From Eleftheria terrae (lineage in GTDB: Bacteria > Pseudomonadota > Gammaproteobacteria > Burkholderiales > Burkholderiaceae_C): a stretch of DNA of 64,000 bases. The notes under the pieces were generated by a model that searched no databases, was not told the origin of the DNA, and was given only the letters and a program-made list of their open reading frames with translations. This document shows positions 25,013 through 33,120 of the stretch, piece by piece. The stretch covers positions 4,092,001 to 4,156,000 of the forward strand of contig NZ_CP106951.1 in NCBI RefSeq assembly GCF_030419005.1, written 5' to 3'. The stretch's first letter is position 1. Each line of letters opens with the position of its first letter. The translations under genes were made by a program, and so were the position numbers.

Positions 25013-26035
25013 TCAGTGGGTGAGGGGAGGCCGCGGCGTCGCAGCGCCGCCGTCGGCCGGGTCGCTCGGTGTCTCCTCGGGCAGGGACAGCGGCTTGAGG
25101 GAGAGGTGCTTCACGCCGTCGCGCGTCTGCACGTACTGCAGGTCGTCGGCGGCCAGCATCGCGCCCACCGGCACCCGCTCGGGAGCCGGCAGCTCGATGG
25201 CGGCCACATCGATGCGGCGCACCAGCGGCGCCAGGTCGGTGGCGATGCGCTGGGCCGCCTCGCGCACCCGCGGCAGGTCGGCGGCATGGCCGTCGACCAG
25301 GAACACGCCGGCACCGCGATAGCTGATGGCGAGCTTGGGGTCGGCCAGCGCATCCGTGATGGACTGGGCAATGTCGCTGGCCGAGGCATAGCGTTGCAGC
25401 AGTGGCTGGCCCGCGAAGGGCGCCAGCGCGCTGCGCAGCCGCGCCATGTCGGCGGCGCCGGCCAGCAGGCCGTCGACCTCGACCTGCCGGCCTGCCTGGC
25501 GCACCTGCACGCCGGACACCGAGGCCGCCTGCACCGCGCGCTCCACCTGCCGCACCAGCGGCTCGGGCGGGGCTTCGGCCTTGGCGTCGCCGCTCTTGGC
25601 CACCACCACCAGGCCGCCCAGCAGCAGCACCGCACCGGCCAGCGCCATGCCCAGCAGCGTGCGGCGTGCACCGCCGCCGGCCGCCGCCGCGGCACGCTGC
25701 CCGGCCGAGCTGTCATGCACCAGGCGCTCCAGCAACGCCATGTCGCTCGGCCAGCGCGCGTCCTCCGGGCCCACGCACAGCACCACGTCGCCGAAGCGCC
25801 GCGGGCAAAAGTCCTCCAGCGTGCCCAGCGGCGCCGCGGCGGCGTCGGGGGCTTGCGTGTCGAGGGCCAGGAGGGTCACGGCTTGTCCTTCTTCGAGGGT
25901 GAGGAGCAGGGGCGGGGTATTCCAGTCGGTGATCTGCACGTCGGCGTCGTCGTCGCGGGCGATGCCATAGCGCGACTGCGTCAACCTTAGTTGTGCCCCT
26001 GCATGGCGACCGGTGAGGATGCGAAGCTGCTTCAT
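25013..26035 (-). CDS. sctD: SctD, T3SS outer part of the inner-membrane ring
   Basis: This 340-residue protein has a cytoplasmic FHA-like N-terminal domain (about 1-100, MKQLRILTGRHAGAQLRL), one membrane helix (about 130-148, LLGMALAGAVLLLGGLVV) and periplasmic ring-building domains, including QVEVDGLLAGAADMARLRSAL. SctD ties SctJ and SctC together and docks SctK. The start MKQLRIL gives the expected FHA beginning; it lies 10 nt after sctC. Confidence 0.9.
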   Translation of the reverse strand: MKQLRILTGRHAGAQLRLTQSRYGIARDDDADVQITDWNTPPLLLTLEEGQAVTLLALDTQAPDAAAAPLGTLEDFCPRRFGDVVLCVGPEDARWPSDMALLERLVHDSSAGQRAAAAAGGGARRTLLGMALAGAVLLLGGLVVVAKSGDAKAEAPPEPLVRQVERAVQAASVSGVQVRQAGRQVEVDGLLAGAADMARLRSALAPFAGQPLLQRYASASDIAQSITDALADPKLAISYRGAGVFLVDGHAADLPRVREAAQRIATDLAPLVRRIDVAAIELPAPERVPVGAMLAADDLQYVQTRDGVKHLSLKPLSLPEETPSDPADGGAATPRPPLTH

Positions 26036-26045
26036 GGTTGGCGAA

Positions 26046-27896
26046 TCAGCGCAGGGACCGCTGCGCAGGCGCGGCGGCGGTGGCCGCACCCGGCGCGGCC
26101 GAGGCGGGCTGGCGATAGGGCTCCAGCGAGCCCGACGGCACCGGCGTGCTGGGCAGCTGGTCGATGCTGCGCACCAGCTTGGGCGTGATCAGGAAGAGCC
26201 GCTCGCTGCGGGTGGTGCGCGAGCCCTGCCAGCGGAACAGGCCGCCGATCAACGGGATCTTGGAGACCACCGGCACGCCGCTGGTGTCGCTCGTGTCCGC
26301 CTCGATGGTGATGCCGCCGATCAGCAGGCTCTCGCCGTCGGCCACATGCGCCTCGGTGCGGATCTCGGTGCGCTTGACCACCGGGATGTTGTCGACCTGG
26401 CGGGCCTCGAAGTTGCCGTCCTCGATGTAGAGCGAGAGCTTGATCTGCGGCGCGCCGAGCTGCGTCGTCACCTGCGGCGTCACCTGCAGCAGGGTGCCGG
26501 CTTCCACCTGGAACAGGTTGGCCTCCAGGTTGCCGGCCACCCGCACCGCGGCCACGCGCTTTTCCTTCATCACCGCCGCGCGGTTGGCCACGCCCAGCAC
26601 CTTGGGCTTGGCGACGATGCGCGCCTTGCCCTTGGCCTGCAGCGCATGGATGCGCAGCATCAGCTCGCGGCCCGCGTCGGACAGCAGCGTCTGGATGTTG
26701 AAGACGCCCTGCGTCAGGCCGCCGCCGCGGCTGGCATCGGGCATGCTGCCGCCGGGCGAGTCGACCGAGAGGCTGCCGCGGTTGCCGCGCACCGACCAGT
26801 CGATGCCCAGCGACTCCACGCTGTCGTCGCTGATGTCGATGATCATCGCCTCCAGCTCCACCAGCGTCGGCCGCACGTCCAGGCTGCGGATGATGTCGCC
26901 GTACTCGTCCATGCGATGGGCACGGCCGTAGACCACCACCGAGTTGGTGCCCTCGTCGGCCTGGAAGGTGGGCTGGTCATCGTCGAAGTCCACCGGGCTG
27001 CGCAGGCCTCGCGTGGCGGTGCCCAGCGGCGGCTTCTCGCCGGTGGCCACGGCCGGGTCCGGCGCCTTGTGCTCCAGCTCGGGCACCAGCCGGTCGCTGC
27101 CGTACATCGAGCGCATGGCCTTCACCTTGGCCGCCATCGCACGCGGGTCGCGTGCGGCGGCCCGGGGGTCGGGCTCCGGCTCGGCCGGCCCGCCGAACAG
27201 TGAGCGCAGCGTCGAGGCCACGCCCGGGATGGTCGATTCGCCCAGCGCCCGGTCGCTTGCCGAGGCGAAGCGCAGCGGGAACACCCGCGCCACCATGCGG
27301 TTGCTTTCCTGGGCACCGGTGTCGAGCGACTCCAGCGCTGCGCGCACCAGCTCGATGTGGCGCGGCGGGCCGTAGGCGAGCAAGGTCTTCTGCGCATCGT
27401 TGAAGCGCAGCGGGTAGCGGCGGTCGCCGATCTGCAGCGAATCCAGCAGCTCCTGCACCTGCGAGCGGTTGAAGCCCTTCAGCCGGAACAGGCGGCTCTG
27501 CACCGCCTTGGCCGGATAGAAGTAGAGCGCGGTGCCGTCGTGGTACCAGATCAGGCCGTAGGCCTTCGACATGGCATCCAGGAAGGCGCCCGGCGGCGTG
27601 TCGAAGTTCGCGTTGACCAGGCCTTCCACGCCTTCGGCAATGACCGCCGGCAGGCCCTGGCTGGCCGCGAAGTCCTGCAGCACCTCGGCCACCCGCTTGC
27701 CTTCGGCGCGGTAGACGAAGCGCGGCTGGCTCCAGCTGCGCGAAGCCGGTGTGCTGGCCGCTGCGGCGCTGGCCCGCGGCGCGGCCTGTGCGCCGGTGGG
27801 CAGCAGGACCGAGGGCAGGCCAAAGGCGCCGGCGATGGCCAGGGCCAGGGCTGCCAGCGGCAGGCGGGGGCGGGGGGAGTGCATGCGCATGCTCAT
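26046..27896 (-). CDS. sctC: SctC (HrcC), T3SS outer-membrane secretin
   Basis: This 616-residue protein has a Sec signal (LPLAALALAIAGAFG), N0/N1/N3 ring domains (RLFRLKGFNRSQVQELLD, then TNSVVVYGRAHRMDEYGDII) and the secretin barrel region with VPVVSKIPLIGGLFRW and SERLFLITPKLV near the C-terminus. It forms the outer-membrane ring through which the pilus passes. The ATG at 27896 has GAGGTG upstream; the frame is open further up but enters the previous gene. Confidence 0.96.
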   Translation of the reverse strand: MSMRMHSPRPRLPLAALALAIAGAFGLPSVLLPTGAQAAPRASAAAASTPASRSWSQPRFVYRAEGKRVAEVLQDFAASQGLPAVIAEGVEGLVNANFDTPPGAFLDAMSKAYGLIWYHDGTALYFYPAKAVQSRLFRLKGFNRSQVQELLDSLQIGDRRYPLRFNDAQKTLLAYGPPRHIELVRAALESLDTGAQESNRMVARVFPLRFASASDRALGESTIPGVASTLRSLFGGPAEPEPDPRAAARDPRAMAAKVKAMRSMYGSDRLVPELEHKAPDPAVATGEKPPLGTATRGLRSPVDFDDDQPTFQADEGTNSVVVYGRAHRMDEYGDIIRSLDVRPTLVELEAMIIDISDDSVESLGIDWSVRGNRGSLSVDSPGGSMPDASRGGGLTQGVFNIQTLLSDAGRELMLRIHALQAKGKARIVAKPKVLGVANRAAVMKEKRVAAVRVAGNLEANLFQVEAGTLLQVTPQVTTQLGAPQIKLSLYIEDGNFEARQVDNIPVVKRTEIRTEAHVADGESLLIGGITIEADTSDTSGVPVVSKIPLIGGLFRWQGSRTTRSERLFLITPKLVRSIDQLPSTPVPSGSLEPYRQPASAAPGAATAAAPAQRSLR

Positions 27897-27909
27897 GGCG
27901 GGCACCACC

Positions 27910-28182
27910 TCACAGGGGCTCGTCACCTTCCTCGGGCTCGTCTTCCTCGCCACCGCCGAGGCTTTGCATGGTCTCCTGCACGCTGTTCTGCATCTGGCTC
28001 TGGAAGCCCTGGGCGGTCTGCATCATCAGGTCCTGGAAAGCCTTCTGCTGCGCCGTGTTGTTGCTGCCGCCCTGCTGGGCCGCCGTGGCATCGAAGGAGG
28101 TGCCGGCCTGGCCGGGCGCTGCCGTGGGGGGAACGGGGCTGACCGCGGGGGGCATGGAGGGCCGGACGGAAGTGATGGACAT
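27910..28182 (-). CDS. Small acidic protein, first gene of the sctC-to-sctT operon
   Basis: This 90-residue protein starts MSITSVRPSMPPAV, has a Pro-rich N-terminus, a Gln/Met-rich amphipathic helix (AFQDLMMQTAQGFQSQMQ) and an acidic tail (GGGEEDEPEEGDEPL). It has no Cys. Its first residues match those of the glycine-rich protein at 22204-23373. It starts about 20 nt after the predicted transcription start. It could be a secreted early substrate or a chaperone; I do not recognise it. Confidence 0.65.
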   Translation of the reverse strand: MSITSVRPSMPPAVSPVPPTAAPGQAGTSFDATAAQQGGSNNTAQQKAFQDLMMQTAQGFQSQMQNSVQETMQSLGGGEEDEPEEGDEPL

Positions 28183-28208
28183 GGTCGCTCCTGGTTTCGA
28201 TGCCCCGA

Positions 28209-28270
28209 ACCTTAGAAGCCCGCCCTGGCCGCCTTGCTGCCGTGCGCGAAGCGCCGTGAGCGGCGGCGAA
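28209..28270 (-). promoter_or_regulatory. PIP box and -10 element of the main T3SS operon
   Basis: On the minus strand, TTCG (28270-28267), 16 nt, TTCG (28250-28247), 32 nt, TAAGGT (28214-28209). Both half-sites are exact and the spacing is the canonical one. A perfect 12-bp inverted repeat (28236-28247 with 28272-28283) brackets the box. Confidence 0.9.
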
Positions 28271-28283
28271 GGCGCACGGCAGC
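28236..28283. repeat. 12-bp perfect inverted repeat bracketing a PIP box
   Basis: GCTGCCGTGCGC at 28236-28247 and its exact complement GCGCACGGCAGC at 28272-28283 flank the minus-strand PIP box with a 24-nt centre. It may help binding of an HrpB dimer or of a second factor, or be a cruciform by chance. Confidence 0.7.
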
Positions 28284-28291
28284 GACCCACC

Positions 28292-28353
28292 TTCGCCGCT
28301 GCCGACGCTGCTTCGTGGGGCCGCGCCGGCCGGTCCCTCGCCACCGTCACAGT
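28292..28353 (+). promoter_or_regulatory. PIP box and -10 element of the micro-ORF/transglycosylase unit
   Basis: On the plus strand, TTCG (28292-28295), 16 nt, TTCG (28312-28315), 32 nt, CACAGT (28348-28353). It is divergent from the T3SS operon PIP box, whose nearer edge is 21 nt away. Short CCCAC/GTGGG arms overlap its edges. Confidence 0.88.
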
Positions 28354-28427
28354 CAGGCCCGTGTGCTTGCGCCCCGGGCGCGGCGCCGCGTCCGCATTCC
28401 ATGCCCGCTCACACAGGAGGTGTTCCG

Positions 28428-28568
28428 ATGAAGGGATTCGTGCTTCAGCAACCCGCCAGGACGGCGCCGCCGGCCGGCATCGCATCGAGGCTGCAGCAGC
28501 CCGCCGGCCGGCCGTCGGCGCGCAGGGCGGAGTGCGGCTCCGTCGGTCTCCATGTGCGCGTGCCGTGA
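28428..28568 (+). CDS. 46-residue micro-protein coupled to the lytic transglycosylase
   Basis: The ATG at 28428 follows a very strong Shine-Dalgarno AGGAGGTG at 7 nt. The product starts MKGFVLQQPARTAPPAG and is basic, with one Cys and no membrane helix. Its stop overlaps the GTG start of the transglycosylase (GTGA), and a PIP promoter lies upstream. It may be a leader peptide that sets translation of the enzyme, or a small T3SS-linked protein. I do not recognise a family. Confidence 0.65.
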   Translation: MKGFVLQQPARTAPPAGIASRLQQPAGRPSARRAECGSVGLHVRVP

Positions 28569-29326
28569 GGCGGGTCGCAGCCCGGGCAGGCCGTTGGCGA
28601 CGGCGCTGCCGAGGCGCCTGGCTCGCCGCCCTGCTGCTCGCGTGGCATGGCGCGCTGCAGGCAGGCGAGCGTGTCACCCGCTTCCGGTGCACCTTGCTCG
28701 ACGGCACCGTCAAGGTGGTGGCCCAGGACCTGTCGCGCCTGTTCACGCGGGCGGCACCGAGCTGCGAAGCCTTCGAGGTCGATGCGGCGCTGCTGCAGCC
28801 GCCGCCACCGCCGAGCGGCGGGCGCGCCGCGCTGGCCGTGCTGCCGGGCTGGAGCGAAGCCTCGCGGCGCCTGCCGGTCCTGCCGCTGTCGCGTCAGGTG
28901 GCAGCGGCCGGGCTGGCCATTCCGGAAGCGTTTGCCGGCCTGGTGCGAGAGGCCAGCCGGCGCCATGGGCTCGATCCCCGCATGGTGGCCGCCCTCATCC
29001 ATGTCGAATCCGGCTACCGGCCGACGGCTCGCTCGCCCAAGGGGGCCCTCGGCTTGATGCAGATCATGCCGGCCACCGGGGCGCGCTATGGCGTGCACTC
29101 GGCCGCCGAGCTGCTCCAGCCGGCCGTCAACATCGATGTCGGCACGCGCTACCTGCGCGACCTGTCGCGCATGTTCGATGGCGAGCTGGAGCTGATCCTT
29201 GCCGCCTACAACGCAGGCGAGGGCGCGGTCGCCAAGTACGGCCGTCGCATCCCGCCCTACCGCGAAACGCGCGACTACGTGCGCAAGATCACTGCACTCT
29301 ACGGCGCCCAGGTGGCACAGCGCTGA
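28565..29326 (+). CDS. T3SS-associated lytic transglycosylase (SLT, GH23 family)
   Basis: This 253-residue protein starts with GTG. A basic N-terminus is followed by a signal helix (WLAALLLAWHGALQAG). The SLT domain fills the C-terminal half: catalytic Glu in IHVESGYRPTARS (about residue 148), GALGLMQIMPATG, and AAYNAGEGAVAKYG. Such enzymes (Hpa2, IpgF, IagB) cut peptidoglycan so the secretion machine can pass. The PIP box upstream supports HrpB control. Confidence 0.88.
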   Translation: MRRVAARAGRWRRRCRGAWLAALLLAWHGALQAGERVTRFRCTLLDGTVKVVAQDLSRLFTRAAPSCEAFEVDAALLQPPPPPSGGRAALAVLPGWSEASRRLPVLPLSRQVAAAGLAIPEAFAGLVREASRRHGLDPRMVAALIHVESGYRPTARSPKGALGLMQIMPATGARYGVHSAAELLQPAVNIDVGTRYLRDLSRMFDGELELILAAYNAGEGAVAKYGRRIPPYRETRDYVRKITALYGAQVAQR

Positions 29327-29923
29327 GCCCGGTCAGGCGCGGCCCGGATCTGTCGTGCCCAATGGAACAGTTGCTGCCAGCATTGGGCGGCATTACGGGC
29401 GCTACCGACCCGTCGACAGGGCGCCCATCCTACGGGACGCCGAAGCGTCGACGCCGGGTGGCCTGCTGCCAAGAGGCTTCGCGCTGGAGCAGGTGCCCAC
29501 CTCGATCGCGCTGCGGCGCGATGCCGCCGCAGGCCTTGCCGCGTCAGCTTCATATAAGCCAGGGCAACCGCCTGCATTGGTTGTGTCGGGTTGTCTTGGC
29601 CGCAAGAAAACCGCCTACAAACGGCTTGACGGTGGCATCGCGAGTCCATAGTCTCGGGCCCCACCATTTGTGCAGAGATGCACAAAAAGTGGTTGAGTTC
29701 AGGCGATTGACGGCGCCTTGCGCTGCCTGCCGTCCGGCCCTGCTGCATGCCGATGTGTGTATGTGCAGGCCGGTCGTCGAGCAGAAGCAAGCACTGCATG
29801 TCTTGAACAAATGCAGCACCTGTGAGGGATCCATTCCCAAGTGCGGTGAACTCGCAGGAACAAGCCGCCGCCGAACCGGCTGCCGCCGGCACGGCGCGCG
29901 GTGGTGAGAGCCACGGTGAACCC
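29327..29923. other. Long non-coding stretch before hrpG
   Basis: These 597 nt have no frame I can defend. The second half (from about 29550) is clearly richer in A and T than the surroundings. It holds a perfect dyad at 29667-29686. Environmental control of hrpG probably acts here, but no promoter is obvious. Confidence 0.6.
29667..29686. promoter_or_regulatory. Perfect dyad TTTGTGC-N6-GCACAAA upstream of hrpG
   Basis: Two 7-bp arms with a 6-nt centre lie 238 nt before the hrpG start in an AT-richer stretch. The form suits a homodimeric regulator; the regulator is unknown. Confidence 0.5.
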
Positions 29924-30628
29924 ATGAAGATCGCCACACTGTTTGCCAGTCATAACGCGGAAACCATCGCGCTGGCCGCGCTGCTGGAAGGCGGGATGAG
30001 GGCGGAGGATTTCCGCAGCATCGGCGCCCTCATCTGTGCCTTGAGGCAGGAAGCTTTCGATGCCGTCGTGCTGGAGGACACGCACGACGACCTGCCGAAC
30101 TGGCTCGCCATGTTGCAGCTGCACAGCACCAGCCACCTGCCCAAGATCGTGGTGGGCACCGGCTCGTGCTCGGGCCTTGCCAGGGCCTTGCATCACGGGG
30201 CGCATGACTACGCCTTGCTCGACGACGGTGCTGCCGACTTCGTGGCCCGTGTGCGGGCCCATGTGCAGTTGCGGCGGCGCGCCGCCAGCGAGACGCAGCT
30301 CAAGGTCGACGAATACCTGCTCGATGCCTGCAGCCTGGTGCTGCGCAAGGGCGGGCGCGAGATCAGCCTGACCGCCCGCGAGTTCGCGCTGGCCTGGACG
30401 CTGTTCGTCAACCAGGGCCGGGTGGTCACGGTGGACACCCTGTCGGCCCGTGTGTGGGGCCGCTCCAGCGAGGTCTGCAAGCGCACCATCGAGCAGCACA
30501 TCTACAAGCTCAGGCGCAAGCTCCGGCCTGACCGGGCGAGCGGCCCACGCATCCAGGCCGTCTATGGCGTGGGCTACCGGCTCGAGCTGGAACGACAGGC
30601 GGCCGCGGCGGCAGTGGCTCCGGTGTAG
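29924..30628 (+). CDS. hrpG: HrpG-type OmpR-family response regulator
   Basis: This 234-residue protein has a receiver-like domain (about 1-118) and an OmpR-type winged helix (about 125-222) with [18 protein letters not shown] and [16 protein letters not shown]. HrpG homologues turn on hrpB/hrpX. The usual N-terminal acidic pair of receivers is absent (LFASHNAET), and the phospho-acceptor region reads [13 protein letters not shown], so signalling may be atypical. Position beside the T3SS and family layout support the name. Confidence 0.85.
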   Translation: MKIATLFASHNAETIALAALLEGGMRAEDFRSIGALICALRQEAFDAVVLEDTHDDLPNWLAMLQLHSTSHLPKIVVGTGSCSGLARALHHGAHDYALLDDGAADFVARVRAHVQLRRRAASETQLKVDEYLLDACSLVLRKGGREISLTAREFALAWTLFVNQGRVVTVDTLSARVWGRSSEVCKRTIEQHIYKLRRKLRPDRASGPRIQAVYGVGYRLELERQAAAAAVAPV

Positions 30629-30738
30629 GACGGCGCCGACCGTCACTGTGTGCGCGACTGACAGTCAGGCACCGGGCCTGGATCGATGATGAAGTCACCG
30701 CGCACGCCGCGCGGCAACCGATCTCAGGAGCGAACGTC

Positions 30739-30915
30739 ATGTTGAAATGGGCTGTCGTCTTTGCAGTCATCGCGCTGATCGCCGGCGCCTTGGGCTTCAG
30801 CGGCATTGCCGCCGGTGCCGCCGGTATCGCAAAGATCCTGTTCTTCGTTTTCGTCGTGCTGTTCGTGCTGGCCCTGCTGGCCGGCGGCACCTTGTTCAAC
30901 CGCATCCGCAAGTAG
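30739..30915 (+). CDS. DUF1328/YtjA-type small membrane protein
   Basis: This 58-residue protein starts [16 protein letters not shown] and has two hydrophobic helices split by [14 protein letters not shown], ending in a basic RIRK. This is the DUF1328 (YtjA) pattern, common in Proteobacteria and stress-linked, with unknown function. AGGAG lies 8 nt before the ATG. Confidence 0.88.
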   Translation: MLKWAVVFAVIALIAGALGFSGIAAGAAGIAKILFFVFVVLFVLALLAGGTLFNRIRK

Positions 30916-30938
30916 CGGCCGCGGTGCAGGAGCGGACC

Positions 30939-31268
30939 ATGAACACGCAGCTCGCATCCGCCTGCCACGCCGGCTTGCCGGCGCCACCGCGGCCGCTGTT
31001 CGATTGCGGCTTCGTGGTCCGTACCGCCGCCGCGATGGTCGCCCTCATTGCCGCCCGTGCCACCGAGACCAGCCTGGTCCAGCGGCACGAGCGCGGCGAC
31101 TTCGGCGACCTGTCGTGCGAGCAGGAGGAACTCAACTGGCAGGCAGTGGCCGACGGCACGCCGGTCCACTCGGTGTACCGCCTGGGCACCGGCGCCGAGA
31201 TCCATGTGGTGACCGACCCTGCTGCCCATCAGACGCGCCTGAGCCTGCACGGCGTCGACCCCGCCTGA
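30939..31268 (+). CDS. Hypothetical 109-residue protein
   Basis: It starts 23 nt after the DUF1328 gene with AGGAG before the ATG, so the two are probably co-transcribed. It has three Cys, no signal peptide and a mixed fold (FDCGFVVRTAAAMVALIAAR; TGAEIHVVTDPAAHQTRL). I do not recognise a family. It converges on the pectate lyase gene with a 25-nt gap. Confidence 0.6.
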   Translation: MNTQLASACHAGLPAPPRPLFDCGFVVRTAAAMVALIAARATETSLVQRHERGDFGDLSCEQEELNWQAVADGTPVHSVYRLGTGAEIHVVTDPAAHQTRLSLHGVDPA

Positions 31269-31293
31269 TGCCGCCTCCGGCTGCCGCCCTCCG

Positions 31294-33099
31294 CTAGAGC
31301 TTGCCGGCGCCGGCGCGGGCCAGCACTTCGGCGGCTACCGCCGCGGCCGGCTGGGCCGTATAGGCGTAGCTCGAGGCAGGCACCCAGTACCCCGCATCCA
31401 GCACGCGCACCGGTGCGTTGTTGCCGGTGCCCCTGGCCTGGGCCGCTGCCAGCAGGCTGCCGGCCGCAACTTCGCTGCCGTTGAGCAGGGTGCCGCTTTC
31501 GTGGAAGTAGGTGTCGCAATCGGCGTCCCGGAAGCCGGCCGCCACGCACTTGCCACGATTAGCCAATGAGGACGAGAGGCTGTCGCCGAAGCTGAGCTTG
31601 GCCGCCCCCGGCAGCGCCTGTCCCTCGCTGCCGGGCAGGATCTCCAGCACGTTGTTCTCGACGTACAGCTTGGCGGCGGTGCTCAGCGTCCAGGCCACCG
31701 ACCAGGCATAGTCCGGTACCGGCAGGCTGGCATCGTCCGGCTTCAGCTGGCCGCTGTAGTGGTTGTTGTAGACATGCACCCGCCCGAAGCGCACCCGCGG
31801 CTGGCGCTGCACCGTGTGTTGGTAGCGGTTGTGATGCAGCGTCACCGCCAGGCTGCCGGGACCGTAGCTGGCCACCTCACGCTGGCCGTCGCTGTAGCGC
31901 ACGGTGCTGTCGCTGCCGCCGAGCAGCTGCGTCTTGTCGTGGTGATGGAAGTGGTTGTACGAGACCGTCACCCGGGTGCCCAGCAGCGTGATGTCCAGCG
32001 CGCCGTCGTGATGCTGCACCTTCTGCTCGCGCTCGTTGAAGGGGGCGGGCCAATGCGGCACCGGCGGATCGAGCCGGTCTGGCCGGTCGCCGTCGCTGAA
32101 GCTGTTGTGGTCGATCCAGACCTGGCTGGCGTTGATCACCGAGAGGAGGTCGTACTCCGCGTTCCATCGCCCGCCCTTGCGCGAAGGGCACTGGTGTGGC
32201 CCCTGGTCGGTGGCGGCCTCGTAGGTCTTGCTGCACAGGCCGACGCCGAAGTCGGCCGCGGCGATGCTGAAGGAGTCCTTCGGGTCCCAGGCGGGAAAGA
32301 AGTCGTAGGCGTCCTCGAAGCCGATGTTGCGCACGACGATGTTGTGCACCGGCCGGTGCACCGCCAGGACGGGGCGGCCTTCGGCATCGCTGCCGGCGGT
32401 GGCCAGCTCCCCCAGCCGCAGGTTGCCGTGCACGATGCGCGCATCGCGACCCACGCCCAACAACGAGGTGTTGGCCCCGACCTGCAGGACCACCTGGCGT
32501 GCCTGGGCCGCCGCGAAGCAAGCACGCTGGGCTTCGAGCGTCGGGCGGCCATCGGCGTCTGCCAGCGGCAGTGCCGGTGGCCGGTTGTCACTGTCGAGCG
32601 ACTGGCGCAGCCAGCGGTCGGGCTGGTAGGCCGCCTTGTAGTCGGCGTCGAAGCGGGCAAAGCTGTCGTAGGCGGTCGGGCAGGATCGCATGTAGTCCTC
32701 GGCCGCCAGTGGCCGGCCGGTGTCGTCGCTGCCCAGGTCGACGGTGCCATGCACATAGATCAGCTTGGGCGTGTTGTCGGGGGTGGCCGTGCGAGGGTCG
32801 CCGCCCGGGCCGTACAAGGCCTCGATCAACTGGCGGCGCGTGCGCACATGGAAGGTGTGGGCCGCATCCGCGCCCTGGCCGCCAGTGACGGTGTAGCGGC
32901 TGCCGTCGGCCGCGACGCTGGCCCAGCCGTCGGCGCCCAGGGAGCCGGGCAGGGTCGCCGCCGCCTCGGGCGCCGGCATCGCCGCGGCAGGGCCGTTGCC
33001 GTCACCGCGGCCGCCGCAGCCGCCGGCGGTGACCAGCAGGGCCAGGCTGCAGGCGGCCGCCGAGGCGGTCCGCCGCTGGGAAGGAAGCAGTTCGATCAT
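31294..33099 (-). CDS. Secreted pectate lyase, polysaccharide lyase family 1
   Basis: This 601-residue protein has a lipoprotein-like signal (SLALLVTAGGC) and a PL1 parallel beta-helix. Family marks are VWIDHNSFSDGD, DGALDITLLGTRVTVSYNHF with HHHDKTQLLG, and the catalytic Arg region PRVRFGRVHVYNNHY. It cleaves de-esterified pectin by beta-elimination, usually with Ca2+. It is longer than typical PL1 enzymes (about 350-400), with inserts in the first half. It follows the pectin methylesterase by 21 nt, so the pair acts in sequence. Confidence 0.93.
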   Translation of the reverse strand: MIELLPSQRRTASAAACSLALLVTAGGCGGRGDGNGPAAAMPAPEAAATLPGSLGADGWASVAADGSRYTVTGGQGADAAHTFHVRTRRQLIEALYGPGGDPRTATPDNTPKLIYVHGTVDLGSDDTGRPLAAEDYMRSCPTAYDSFARFDADYKAAYQPDRWLRQSLDSDNRPPALPLADADGRPTLEAQRACFAAAQARQVVLQVGANTSLLGVGRDARIVHGNLRLGELATAGSDAEGRPVLAVHRPVHNIVVRNIGFEDAYDFFPAWDPKDSFSIAAADFGVGLCSKTYEAATDQGPHQCPSRKGGRWNAEYDLLSVINASQVWIDHNSFSDGDRPDRLDPPVPHWPAPFNEREQKVQHHDGALDITLLGTRVTVSYNHFHHHDKTQLLGGSDSTVRYSDGQREVASYGPGSLAVTLHHNRYQHTVQRQPRVRFGRVHVYNNHYSGQLKPDDASLPVPDYAWSVAWTLSTAAKLYVENNVLEILPGSEGQALPGAAKLSFGDSLSSSLANRGKCVAAGFRDADCDTYFHESGTLLNGSEVAAGSLLAAAQARGTGNNAPVRVLDAGYWVPASSYAYTAQPAAAVAAEVLARAGAGKL

Positions 33100-33120
33100 G
33101 GTGGACTCCGCCGTGCTGTC

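Noticed and set aside
29299..29937. Minus-strand open frame of 212 codons in the hrpG leader
   Set aside because: Low-complexity content, no ribosome-binding site, crosses the region of lower GC; no protein-like pattern.
1..30628. T3SS locus as a recently acquired genomic island
   Set aside because: No tRNA target, integrase, direct-repeat ends or shift in base composition was seen within the window; the left end lies outside it, so it cannot be decided.
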